DNA from: Armillaria gallica
Taxonomy: Eukaryota > Basidiomycota > Agaricomycetes > Agaricales > Physalacriaceae
Assembly (NCBI GenBank): GCA_037576215.1
Contig: JBANDB010000020.1
Span: 124,001-188,000 of the forward strand
Direction: 5' to 3'
Length of the DNA: 64,000 nt
A program made the translations under genes and the position numbers. A model generated the notes under the pieces. That model worked only from the letters and a program-made list of their open reading frames with translations, did no database searches and was not told the origin of the DNA. Below, piece by piece: positions 12,400 to 24,012 of this stretch. Position 1 is the stretch's first letter, and the number at the start of each line of letters is the position of its first letter.

Positions 12400-13784
12400 T
12401 GATGAGCCTCCAGGCTCTGTACGCTCATAAATTCGCGGATCTATAATGATCTAGTGATATTCCACCCCTTCCGAACTGCCATATCAAAGCACAGCCATGA
12501 TTGTCAGGCACTTTGATCCTGAATCCTATTATGCAACTCTAATGACAAGTTAGCGAACTATTATAATTCGCTACAGTCAGCAGCAGTTAAAGCCTTACCA
12601 AGGCTGTTTACTTTGCACAGTTCATGGCTTAGTAAATGCACAGAAAGTTCGCGTTGCAGCAGCATTGCGCAGTAACTGAAGCTACATGCACAGTTATGCG
12701 CAGCAATGCACAGTTGCGTAGTTCTTAAAGTTGCACAGCTGCTGACAGATCTCAACTCAGCATTAGTAAAGAAAGGACAAGAATACTCTATTGCACAGTA
12801 AATAGTTCGCTTGTGTTGCGAATCAACAGGGCAAGGACAAATGTAGCTTACATACAAGTAATTCTCAAAGTAGTATAAAAGTAGCTAACTAAAAGTACAA
12901 AGGAGAAGGAGACGAACCCCAAGGAGTTACTTGCCCACAAGTACACTACCTTACACACCTCCCAGATCCGATACACACACCCGAAGTTATTGCTTCTCTA
13001 CTGTTCATTAGAGAAATAACGCTTAGCAAACTTTTCCTTCGCTAATACAGTTAGCTATAACTTTGTGTGCTTACCTCTTCTCCAAAAACTTCGCTAGGAA
13101 ACCTTTACTGGTTACCCTTGCGAAGCATCCTCGACGTTTTAAGTTCGCTTACATACCTGTGCACTTTAAAGAGCAATCCGCAGCTAGGATTGAAGCCCTT
13201 TAGCCACTAACAACCCAGTACCACCATTTCCGAACTTAGGAAACAACACCACTTAACTCTTATAGAGTTAGACACCTTGGGGCCTTAGCTACTTTTCTCA
13301 TAGAAGAGAAAGTTCGCTACCATTGCCCTTTTAATTCGACTCAAGATTAGTACTGACTTGCTTGATATTAGGATCATTTAGAGCTATATCTTGCTTGCAC
13401 GTATTTTATCTTGGACAAAACCTCGCTCACATCTAGAGCACCAGCTTCATTAACTCACATAGAGTTCCCCAACCGAATCCGCAGCTAGGATTTCGACACC
13501 ACATAGTTCGCGCTGCATCTAGGTCGCCCCCGCTCAGCATACACCCACGTTTACGCACCTCTTCCCTTCCAGGAAAGTTTGCATACATACTTTGAGCCTC
13601 TGAACAGCCTTCAGAGAATCATAACAAAGCGTAGCGATCCTTTGCTACACCCCTAGGAAGCTATAGTCACTGCACGGAGGTGCAAGACTAGACTCGCTAG
13701 AACCTGCCTTCAGATTCTGTGCTTGGTTACACTCACCGTTACAGGTCTTGTGTTTTCTGCCCGCAGGAGTCTCTAGGTTCATCA
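12400..13784 (-). mobile_element. LTR-like solo element, copy 2 (1385 bp, reverse orientation)
   Basis: On the plus strand the unit begins TGATGAGCCT and ends AGGTTCATCA, the reverse complement of copy 3. It is flanked by CCGT at 12396-12399 and CCGT at 13785-13788, a perfect 4-bp target duplication that marks it as a discrete insertion. Its length equals that of copy 3 to the base, and by eye the two are about 95% identical. A TATAAAA box at 12874-12880 faces rightward on the plus strand, and a splice-acceptor-like TTTTCTGCCCGCAG lies near the right end. It contains a cluster of TGCACA/TGTGCA repeats at about 12615-12740. The 98-residue open frame across that cluster (12561-12857) looks spurious. 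Confidence 0.75.
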
Positions 13785-13916
13785 CCGTACTTTGATTATG
13801 GATCCATCTCACCAGCGGGGCTAGTGATGGTCAGGAAGTTCCAACTATGGAAATGCCATCTGAATACAGCGGGCAGTGATCGCAGAGACACCGAACCGTG
13901 CCAATGTTCCCAATGA
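13719..13916 (+). other. Short open frame crossing the LTR-like end
   Basis: A 65-residue frame starts inside LTR-like copy 2, crosses its right boundary and ends at 13916. It is noted only because a transcript driven by the copy 2 TATA box would enter it. It has no recognised motif and is probably not a gene. Confidence 0.12.
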
Positions 13917-13994
13917 CACCACTAGTCAGGTGAGGGCCAATGCATCCATGCAGCAGGTCTGAGTCCTATGTTTTTTTCTTTCTCTCCATGTTCA

Positions 13995-15122
13995 TCATAT
14001 ATCTGCTCTTTGATATACCAACACATCATGTTGCTTGCCACTCTTATCTGCTGACATGTCTATGTCGCTCAGTAAACCTTCTGATATGGCATGTCTGCCT
14101 AATGTTATCCTGTCGTTGAACCATACCTGGCCTTGAGGGTCCACATATCATGCAGTGAAATGATGTGTCCCATAGTATACAATACCTGTGAGTCTGTATT
14201 CAGTACAGTCACCAGATGCAACGAGGTGTAATACAGGGTCAGGCAGTGCTTCAGTGAATGCAGCCAGAACAGTCACAAATGGTGGGGCCACCCTGTACAT
14301 GCAACACTGGCTAGTACATTCACCGCAATCACTACATTGCGAACCCTGGTATGTCAGAGGCGTAGATGTAGCATTGTCAATGTATTGCTGTAATGTGGTC
14401 CATGGCAAACTTCCTGTACTGGCAGGTTGTACTGTGCAGCAATACTGGCTAGATTGTGATGATGTATGTCCACTATCACAATACACATCTAATTCTGTGA
14501 ATACCTGTTGATGCTGGGACCATGTTGTCATAACAGCCTCTACGCTCGTCTCCTGCCCAAACACAAAGACCCTTGGGTTATCTTGATGCATGCTTCATCT
14601 CACATAATCTCTGACCTCTTCTAAGGTATACAAGTTATCAATGTGCTTGTTGAATGATTCCATGAGCATATCGAGCCATGGATTCCTGAACGATTTGAAA
14701 GCGATGGTCCATGCTACCAGGTTGACTCTGCATAGGTTATATAGCACGAACAGCATCGAGTCATACAGACAACTGTTGCTGGACCATTTGCACCCTGCAG
14801 GACACAATGCTGTACGTGCAGCAATGTCGGAGGCAGTCGCAGTGAGGGAACCACTAGCAGTGGTATGTTTGTCTGCCATATTCTGTTTTGCATTGAAAGT
14901 GTCCGAGTTTCTTCCCTTGCGTTTCTCCACTGCTTTCATCAGTGTGAATATTCTCTTCACATTGCCATTTCTATTGGCCTGTGGCACCGGTGGGTCTACT
15001 TTTGGAGGGAGAGCTGGAAGTGGCTTGTGGGATATGAATGTCTTGGGCCACTCACATATATTGGTCACATTCTCCATATCAAATGGGATCGCATCTGACC
15101 AATGCAACACTGAGTCCAGCAC
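13995..15122 (-). other. USP-like cysteine peptidase domain of Helitron 1
   Basis: Downstream of the helicase and in the same frame, the sequence holds a Cys box (NSCLYDS, about 14775), paired cysteines (CSDCGECTSQC), a His box (YYGTHHFTA, about 14155) and a WFND segment shortly after. The order Cys box, zinc-like CxxC pairs, His box and acidic/Asn residue is that of ubiquitin-specific (C19-like) peptidases. Some fungal and animal Helitrons carry such C-terminal additions. Two TGAs (14595 and 14148) interrupt it, the second directly after the His box. The domain assignment is a motif-level inference. Confidence 0.55.
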
Positions 15123-15152
15123 AGGAGGAACATATGTAGGTCCGATGTAGTT

Positions 15153-16800
15153 TCAATATGTATCCAGAAAACTATACCGAGTATATCCAATGATGGATAG
15201 AGGCAGTATATCTTGATACAACTGTGTAGTTATGTCATCTAATAGCTCAAGCTCGTGAAACTCCTGCCTTAAAAACCCACTGCACCCACCCTGTATTTTC
15301 CTAGGATCTATTGGTGAAGACTTGGTATTACCTGGTGCTGGAAGAATAAGGGTCCCAGCTGTGGTCGCGGTCCTCGACAAAGCAGTATAGTAGGACTGAT
15401 GCTACCTGCAGTTGTTCAGGTTGACAGGATTGAATGGGCATGTCTTCCCTTGGGAACTGAAGTCAGTCATCACAAAGTTGGGTAGCAACTCTACTTGAGA
15501 ACAGGCTACACACAAGGTTGTATCATCTGGGAGATGGCAGTTGATGGTGTTGGATGATCTAATCAAAGGAACAACATTTGTAGGAAGACCTGGTACATTG
15601 ACCTCTGCAGGAGGATTACTAAGTTTTACGAACAGAGTTGCCAGCACTTGTTGTCCACATGACCCAATACCTTCCTTCCAAGAGTATACAGTCCCCTCCT
15701 GCCCCTTCATCATACACAACTCAGTTGCAGTGTTCACTCGCATCATTACAGGCATACCTTTGCACAGCGAGAGTGTCGCAGGTATATGCTTATCATTTTT
15801 GGCAGGAGACGCTGCCCACAAGATATCCTGCAACTCAGACGAGATGGATGTGATAGTGTTGCATGTCCCATTACCACAGGCAGGGCGAGCATCCATCTCT
15901 GCTGATGATACCTGGTCATCGGAGAAGAAGATCGTCAATTCTTGGCCTGTCTCTTTTGCATACCTGAGGGACGCAATCCTGTTAAACTCATCCTTGTGAA
16001 CATTCAGTGCAGTTATTATTGATACGTTCCTAAAATCTTTGTCAGTGATCTTTGGAGCATTTTGCCTACCAGTGATGCAACTATTTAGGAATGCAATGTC
16101 TTTCTTGGTGCACACCTTGTATCTCATTCTAGAAAATGTAGCCCTCAACTTGTTGTCTGCTGGTGTTTGCGACTGCCGCCGCATGTTCTGGCATAATATG
16201 ATGACAGTGGTGACTTGATGCCATATAGCCTTGCCCATCACCATTGCCTGTGCCTTCTTATTTGATGCAAACAAGCCATCACTCGGTCCATACAGGGATG
16301 AATGTTCTCCCCTGATAGCAGGTGGCAACTGTGCAAAATCCCCAGCAAAAATCATATTCATACCACCAAATGGCAGCTCAGCCTTATTCATACACATCAT
16401 GAGGTAAGCACTGATCTTGTACAGATCCGTGCACGACAACATAGACACCTCAATGAGGAAAACATAGTTGATACCTTGGCAGCAACCCTTGACTTCAGAC
16501 AGCGATCTTTTTGATATAGAGTCTCTGTTGCATTCATTTATTCCAAACATGAAGTGGTAAGTCAAACCGTTTATCAGTGCAGCAGTGGTACCAGTCAGGG
16601 TGATGACAGTCAACCTATGGCTCTCGCCCTGCTCTTTAAAATACGTGTTCAAAGTGTTCAACACCCTTGTTTTACCAGTTCCACCCATTCCCCCAACATA
16701 CATTGTTAGCTGATCAGCTCCTGGCATACCCGCATGTTGAGAGACGATTCTGAATGCTCTCTGTTGCTCCTCATTGAGCCCATACTCAAGCTACACTCAG
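15153..16800 (-). other. Pif1-type helicase domain of Helitron 1
   Basis: A 441-residue uninterrupted stretch (16727-15402) starts just before Walker A (GGMGGTGKT, about 16670-16696). It contains a Walker B-type VFLIEVSML, the motif FAGDFAQLPP (about 16340) and the late helicase motif YYTALSRT just past a TAG at 15402. This is a superfamily 1B, Pif1-like 5'-3' DNA helicase, which unwinds DNA during rolling-circle transposition. It is the longest open piece left in this Helitron. Confidence 0.88.
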
Positions 16801-18359
16801 GTGACGATATCCTCATCAGTCTCATCATGCTGTCCTCACACTAGGTGCCTTTTCATAACAACCTTGACTTGGTCTATGTACCAATCATCTTTCTTTCATC
16901 TTTTCTTTTGCACGGCCATGTCCTGCAATCGACAGGAATCGAGCAAAACCTGTCTTGTCTTCTGCACCTCTTCCTTCCACTCGGTCGGTTTCTTTTCTGC
17001 CACAACAGCATCATGATGTACATGACATAAGTCAGCCACATCTGGGTTCACAGAGGACCAACTGCATCCCTGTGGGCCCATCATAGTGTGGATAACAGTG
17101 GCCTGTTGCTCTCTAGCCTTCCGCCATCTCCCATGTCTGGCCAGATTGGTGATCATATCAGGATCAATGCCATAATCTGCCATATCCTCGAGAATCAGTT
17201 GCTGGTTACCTTCGGCTGCCAACTCTGAGTAAGTAGCTCCATCCATCCAAGCCAGCAGATCTTGCATGACTTCTTGCAACATCTCAGCCCTGTAGTTGTC
17301 TCTGGCATCGAGACATTTGTACCGCAAGTTGAAGTTAGACATGATTTTAGTATGGAAATCAGAGAAGGCATGGGCATGAAACACCTCTTCCCAAGAGGTC
17401 ATAGCATCTTGTTTCATGTTGTGACCAGTATGCCATGGTTTAAACAACCTGAGCATGGTCACACAGTAGTATTCTCTGTCTCCCTTATCTTTCCTTGGCA
17501 GCAAACCACCCACGAAGTTTGGGACCTGGCGATCGGAGTCACTCCTCACCCATACGTGATGCATGGCATGCATAGGATGTCCATCTGAGAACTGTAACCT
17601 GCAGATCTTATTTCTTTGTCAAGGCCATGTGCCTTCATCATCTTCAGCATCAGAGTATGCACCGTTCGGATTGTATGGAACATGACAATCAATATCTGGC
17701 ACTGGTTCGACAAAGGGAACAGGGTCATCGCACGAGGGCAGAGCATCATCATCTTCAACTATGAAACTGTTGAGCAAACCAGATTCGTCGTCGCCATTGT
17801 CAGGATCAACAGGTGTGTCAGAGTCTGATTCGCAATTGTCGCTGTTTAGATCCCCTGTGCCAAATTTGCATTCATCATCATCAGTATCACCTTCCTGGCT
17901 GAGTGCATGACCACTTTGAGCAGAGCTGTCAGATGAGCATTCACATAGACACATCCAGTCATACAAAGATGTGTGCTCTAACTTGGAGGGCCTGTGTATA
18001 TAGTCCTCTATAGGGGACACACCCATTATAGATCCCTTGGATCTGCAGAGAGTCACCTTTACACTATTGATAAGTTTGTCCTCTCCTTTCCAACAGTTCA
18101 ACACTTCTGATACAAACAATTTCCAATAGAAGGTCACAAATGTCCTGTTCGTGTAGTGATCTGGCAACCCAAGCAGGTACATGTATATCATAGGGGACCC
18201 AAGTTCAGTCTTCGCTCCCAAGATGTTCACCATCTGTGTCATAAATTTCCACACGTGATCCTTCCTGGTCTTGTTTGGATCACTTGGTTCATCTCTACTT
18301 TGCTGATATATGGACTTGATGCAATTGAATATAGTGTGTGTCTTCAACCCAGGCTTTGT

Positions 18360-19400
18360 GATATAGTCAGTGACATATATAAGTACAGCTTTTATGGCCG
18401 TACCTGATCACAGAGATGTAACATCCGTATTGCATCGGAAGATGTAGCTGAGCAAAGGTGCAAAGGTGTTAATCCATGTGTCACGTTTCTTTATGTTCAG
18501 ATGCCCAGTTTCAGCATCAACATTGCTCTCTTCCATGATTTTTCAGGGGAAATGTGCCTTACATTTTTTCCATTTGTTGTCAAGACAGCCTTTAGCATTA
18601 GAGTTTCCCTTCAGAGTACTGTCTTCCCACATATTGGTTCTACAGCTATGTATGTTACACTTGTTGACGATCATATCCACCATCTGCCTAAAGGAGCTCC
18701 ACCATGTGTCATTGCTATCTCTGCGCTCACAGTCTGCACACCTGATGACATCACAATGCTGATCAGGAGCAGTTGGCAGGACATCGGTGAACTCAACATA
18801 CTCGGGCTCTAATGATGCAGTGTGACATGCCTGTGACACATCCTGCTGTGGACCAGTGAAGTACTCTCCTTTATGCACACTTTCCAGATATGCAATGAGT
18901 TCAGCATGGAACTTGAAGTCATCTCTGAGCAGCCTCTCTCTTACCTGCTGTGGAGTAAGGTTGGTGCACAGCCATATTATCATATGAAGATGTAGTGTTA
19001 ACCAGCCCTGCTGCTCTACGGTGCCATAATAAGTAGCAGTGTCACTGAACATGCCAGATAAGTCAGTGTCTCCAACATGAAGCACACACTGTATAAACAA
19101 CTGGACCATAAAATTGAAAAACCTCACAGCTGCAACAGGGTTACTCATAACCAACTGTATGCACTCCTTCTCAGCTAGTGGTACTGGATCGAACTCTATA
19201 TTTCTCCCAGCCCAATACATGCATATAGGATGGTTATGGTCAGAAGGCACCATAGTGAAATACCATGCAGGCATGCCTTCAGCCACCATCAAAGAGTATG
19301 CTTCATTTCACATGTATTTTTTAGAGGTCAAAGAACCCTGAACCTTATATGATACATGATTGAGGTCATTCAGGAGCTGAAAACAGTCCTTTTCTGCATC
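18360..19400 (-). other. Rep (HUH/Y2) nuclease domain of Helitron 1
   Basis: The metal-binding motif reads LTLHLH (CAT-CTT-CAT at 18984-18992) within GWLTLHLHMIIW; compared with the usual GRGTLHLH, two residues before the histidines are changed. The two catalytic tyrosines are kept in YVTDY (18363-18377) followed by ITKPG. TGA stops at 18543 and 18418 separate the HUH motif from the tyrosines, and a third at 19308 lies upstream, so no functional Rep can be made. Confidence 0.8.
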
Positions 19401-21205
19401 AGTAACAGGTACCATGGTCTCTCCATTTCCCATTCATTTGGACAATGATTCGAGCACACTCTCATCTATGTGATGGATACGTTCAGATATATCATAAAAT
19501 TTATCTTTATCTGCCAGCAGGAACCCTCTAGTCGTACTGGCACATATCTGCTTGTGACTGAAGGCAACAAATGGAAAATTGATGTCTTCTTGGAACCACT
19601 TGTTGTGATACATCAGAAGCCATTTCTTATGTGCCTTATCCGACAAAGCGGTTGAGCCTATGCCACCCAAACCATATGGGAACAGCCACGGAAACATGGA
19701 AGGGTATAGAGATGGGTTGTTATACATGGATTGCGGTGTCTTGGCATGACCGACTGCGAGGATGCCCTTGTGGGCCTTGAAATGCCTCACAGCCATTGTC
19801 TTCTGCATTTTGATAGACAGAGTGTCCAGTTGTTCACCCACAATACCATGCACAACAACTGGACATGGTCCATCAGCAGTACCATCAGCTTCTTCATTGT
19901 CAAACACACTAGTACCTTGTTGCCGGCATGATCCTTGTACATGATGACCATGGGAGCCTGTCCATCCTCGTAAGATGCCTGGTTCTCACTAGAAATGTCA
20001 ACATCCATATAATCCTGATGGTTCAGTTTTAGCCACTCAAGCAACTCCATAATGTTCCTATGCCTGACCAGCAGGGGCGTACATTTCATCTCCTCCTTGG
20101 TTGGCTTGGATGGGCCAGTGAATATCACAGCAAATACCTCATCAAGCTCTTCTCTTGGTGGTGATAGCACACTGTATACTTTAGATACAGGTGACTCAAA
20201 CGTTACTACATGGGATATCATTTTCCTTGAACCAAACACCGGATACGCCGCAAGAGCCACGCGAACGAAGCAACAACTGTGTCTGACATGCGATATAAGC
20301 AGCCGCTCCACAAAGGATAGACGAGATAGTACCTCTGGGACCTCACCCTACCACAATCCATGTGCCAGGGCATGTTTTCATATGTTGCCCTTCTGGACAG
20401 ATACTCTGCACTTGAGGCATATCTGGTCGGTGGTTTTATCCCCGACATGCCCAGATAATGGGACAATGGGGTCACTGTGGTGAAACCTCTCTTTGCACAT
20501 ACACGCATCATTGTCTAGGATTGTAAAGAACCATGACACATGCCAAGCTGAGCCAAGACAATTCAAGGGAGTAAGCTGCCCACACATGCAGCATCCTGCT
20601 TCCTGGAACACAGATGGCTGCATTCCTTCCACACACAACCAAATAATAGATGCCTCCTTAGGGCCATCCAATGGGGCAGGGGGATAGGTTGATGTCGATA
20701 TGCTATTTATCCTTACAGGTGGAATGGTACAAGGAGCAGACTTGTGATTAACGGGACTATCCATGAAGATAGGAACAACTTTCAAAACTGTTATATACTC
20801 ATCACAAACACTACAGTGATGATCCTTCAGTGCATTAACAACATCCACCTTCACGACTCGAGACCTGACACATGTTCCATGCAGGATAATCAGATGACAC
20901 AAATCTGTCAAGGGAATACCCACAGCTATCACTCCCAATGGTACATGAACCATGATGGTGTCGCTTGGTACAGGACTGCCCAAAGGTACATAAGCATGGT
21001 ACCTATAATGCACTGATGGTGCTGTACCAGTCTCATCAGGACATGAATCTAGATAAGGAGCAATCGTTGCATGGTCCACATACAAGTGGGTGCCTCTTCC
21101 ACCTCCTGCCCAAGGGGGATGACATGGTGCATGCACAACATACTGCATAACTAAACATGTGGCAAAAGAGTTAACAGACAGCCAATGCATCAGCACTGCC
21201 CACAT

Positions 21206-22387
21206 GTCCCTGCCTCATACAAATGGGGCAAAAACAGCATGCAGCACCACCACGAACACTTCCATGCAACCAACATGTCGAAACACGTTTACCAAAAAGT
21301 CGAGTGCCAGAACTGATGTTCCAATTGATCTGTACCACCTGTATGGGCATATGCTTGTGTACCACTCATGCAGGCATTTGCATGCACGCATCCAGCACAA
21401 TGATGGACCTGAATAACATGCACGGTCTGACCCATGGGAAGTACATGAAAAGAATGAAGAAAGAAAAAAAACAATGAGAAAAGGCCATGAAAATAAAAGC
21501 AAAACACAAGCACACAAGTCAGCACTCAAACATCCAGAACACACATGGACACATACAGGTACCCAAATGCAAAGCATAGCACAAGGCATACAGGATATTG
21601 AGTCCGATAGTGGCATCAGACACAAAGACAACACGTCAACAGACCAGAGGGAACCAGAATATTGGGCATCCAGATGGAGAGGCAGAAGCATCGAACCCAC
21701 ATCCAACTGTCAACACCGTTAAAACAGTGGTTGTTTGAACTGATGAAGTAGTGACATGTTCAGAGCTAAGAGATGCACTGATGCTGTGCTATAGAAAGAA
21801 AGACAAGTAAGCAAGACATGCCAGCGCAGAAAACAATAAAGAGCATTGATATATATATAAGTATATCCCCCACACAAAATAAAATAAAAAAGGAATGGGG
21901 ACATACGAGTGCAAACCATTTGCCAGACCATACATTATGATACCACCAAGGCAACAAGACAGCAAAGAACAAAGTGAAAACATGAGAAATACGCATTATG
22001 AGCGCAAAGAGGACACTGATATAGGTGCTCGAGGTTGAATTGAAGGAAAAGAGTGGGAGAAAGACAGCAAGCTGAAATGGTCAAGCAGACAACCACATGC
22101 ATCAGAATACATCAACACCAAACAATGGTGGATATAACATGGTGTACGCATCAGTGCGTCCTCTTTACCAAAAACCATGAGGCAGCAATATGTCAGGACA
22201 GAACAAAGCAGGTGTAAACATGAACTGCATAAATACAAACTATATAATCATGTAGGTACAAGATGGACATTTACATACAACGATACAGGACAAGTCAAGG
22301 CCACCAAGAAACAGGCCCAATCTTCACGTGCACTAGATCAGACGACCTCAGGCTGGCAACAAACTCGCAAACTGCTAAGTCAATGGG
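21206..22387. other. No gene; spacer between Helitron 1 and F-box-like gene 1
   Basis: The plus-strand copy is purine- and A-rich, so the minus strand gives long hydrophobic shadow frames (for example 21215-21706) that look like no real protein. It may contain the Helitron 5' end and the 3' region of the F-box-like gene. A short TA run lies at about 21849-21858. Confidence 0.35.
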
Positions 22388-23944
22388 TCACCTATCCAAC
22401 GGCATGGCTGGCAAATGTAAAGTCAGATTGAATGTCCCTTCAAATGGATGCCTGCTGTTGAGTTTGCTAGCACCCAATATGAATAGCAGAGGAGCTTTGT
22501 GCAAGGTGTCGTCAATCCGACGGACATTATTCGATATGTGGAACAACAAGATGTTGAACGTGGAACCGGATGAGGACCATGCTGATGCAGACCATGTTGC
22601 ACATCTGAGTAGGATGGGTCCAAGGTCACGCATGTGAACCTTGACATGCAAGTGAGACAGCATGGTAAACCCATTCAGGGAAAAGGTATATGTGTCCAGA
22701 CCGTGCAGAGTGGCAGCTGTATGCAACAGAGATCAGCAAACAAGATATATATATGATACATGGAAAGCATGCACAAAAGACAAGTCACAGGACAGTCAAG
22801 TTATTACCGGTACAGGCAGTTATGTGAGAAAACATATAGACGAGATGAGGCGTCATGCACATCTCCAGATCCTCAACAACAGACATCCGCATATGAAGAG
22901 AGAATATTTGATCATCCCAAACATAGTGCATGAAGGTGATGGGGGGAAGAGGCAACAGAAAGAGCTGCACAAGCAGAGGGGGGGTTCCACACTCGTCAAC
23001 ACTATGGGATGCCGGTGCCACAGGAGCGTTGGGGAAATGAAGTGCTAGGCAATGGATACTGGGTGGAGCGGGATTCAACGCCCTCACTGGGGATGCAACG
23101 CCAACCCCACGCTCCATCAGCCATTCCTTAGCGTCGTCCAGCTCCAACGGGTGAGCCAACATCGCTGGCTGAACACCAGATTAGCATATATATATACTTA
23201 GATCCAAGTGACACGTACGATATGCCCATAATACACTGAATAAAGCATAACAGACTGGATAGACTGGCACATTGCAAACAGATACTCCACACTATGACCC
23301 TTCAGAGAACAACAAACTATGCGGAGGAAACAGACAGAGGGGGGAAGAAGCTGCAGATAAGAGACAACAGGATAGTTGCGGAGACGGCATGTCTTGCCAT
23401 GATAGACCACAGACTCCACAAAGGGGAATATCCTATAGAAGAATGGGACTGGCATGGCTGGCCAGTTCTCGTACAAGATGCTGTGTACCCATGCAGGGAA
23501 ATTCCACTTGTGCGCAATGTATATGGACACAAACTCCATGGCAAATGTATACAGCTCGGCATCTTTTTTACCTTCCAGGCTATGGACCCAATACTGCCAG
23601 TCCACATTCATGTGGAACACGAGAGCGCAGTGGGTGTACCTGCTGGCCATGTAACACCAGTCACGGCTTACAGACCTGGACACCAACTGCTCCTTCGATC
23701 CGCATACCAAGAACATGCGTTCCAAGAGCTCCAAAGGTAGCATACTCAGCTTGTGGGGGTGCTTACCACCAGACAGCAGCATGTAATGGGGGAGACTCGA
23801 CTTCGACATCACAGCGTGAGGATACTTGCACTCGAAATGGTGGATGATGTCCAGCATGGCAACATAGAACATATCACCATGGGATTCAGACAGGGCTAAC
23901 ATGGACACCTGGTATTTGAAGTAGGGATGAGATCCTTGATTCAT
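22388..23944 (-). CDS. F-box-like protein 1 (three exons, intact)
   Basis: Minus-strand exons 23944-23219, 23168-22808 and 22716-22388 join in phase to 471 residues without an internal stop. Both introns (50 and 91 bases) are GT-AG. An F-box-like motif LPLELLERMFLVC lies at about residues 65-77 and is followed by a degenerate leucine-rich region, as in the many agaricomycete F-box proteins that act as substrate adaptors of SCF ubiquitin ligases. The start used is MNQGSHPYF. The frame stays open further upstream into LTR-like copy 3 (to 24064), and an acceptor-like GTGTGCAG precedes the start, so a 5' exon is possible. A diverged, broken paralogue lies at 30916-32568 with the same exon plan. 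LTR-like copy 3 sits 69 bases upstream, with its TATA box facing this gene. Confidence 0.65.
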
Positions 23945-24012
23945 GTAATGAGCTACACTGCACACGGAGCAACAAAAGAAAGAAAATAAAACAGAAAAAA
24001 GAACATAGACAC

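Larger units (their letters stand above)
13995..21205 (-). pseudogene. Decayed Helitron 1: Rep-helicase transposase with C-terminal peptidase-like domain
   Basis: A minus-strand Helitron protein of roughly 2,400 codons. In order: an N-terminal cysteine-rich region (HHCSVCDEY, CCMCGQLTPL, about 20370-20850), a DUF6570-like region (20311 to about 19920), a Helitron-type N-domain (PWLFPYGLGG, about 19690), an HUH/Y2 Rep domain (18360-19400), an acidic linker (about 17640-17950), a Pif1-type helicase (15160-16800) and a USP-like domain (13995-15122). From about 19907 to 13995 everything lies in one reading frame. Above that is one frameshift near 19915. In-frame stops occur at 14148, 14595, 15153, 15402, 16896, 17619, 18418, 18543, 19308, 19434, 20348 and 20378, with a few more at about 16800-16860. 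Nearly all are TGA, often at conserved arginines. The protein cannot be made as it stands. Helitron 5' TC and 3' hairpin-CTRR ends were not located. Confidence 0.9.

Noticed and set aside
12561..12857. 98-residue open frame conserved in LTR-like copies 2 and 3
   Set aside because: Conservation follows from near-identity of the units; composition is a by-product of the TGCACA repeats, and copy 1 lacks it.
21215..21706. 163-residue hydrophobic minus-strand frame
   Set aside because: It arises from an A- and purine-rich plus strand; no motif, and overlapping frames are equally open.
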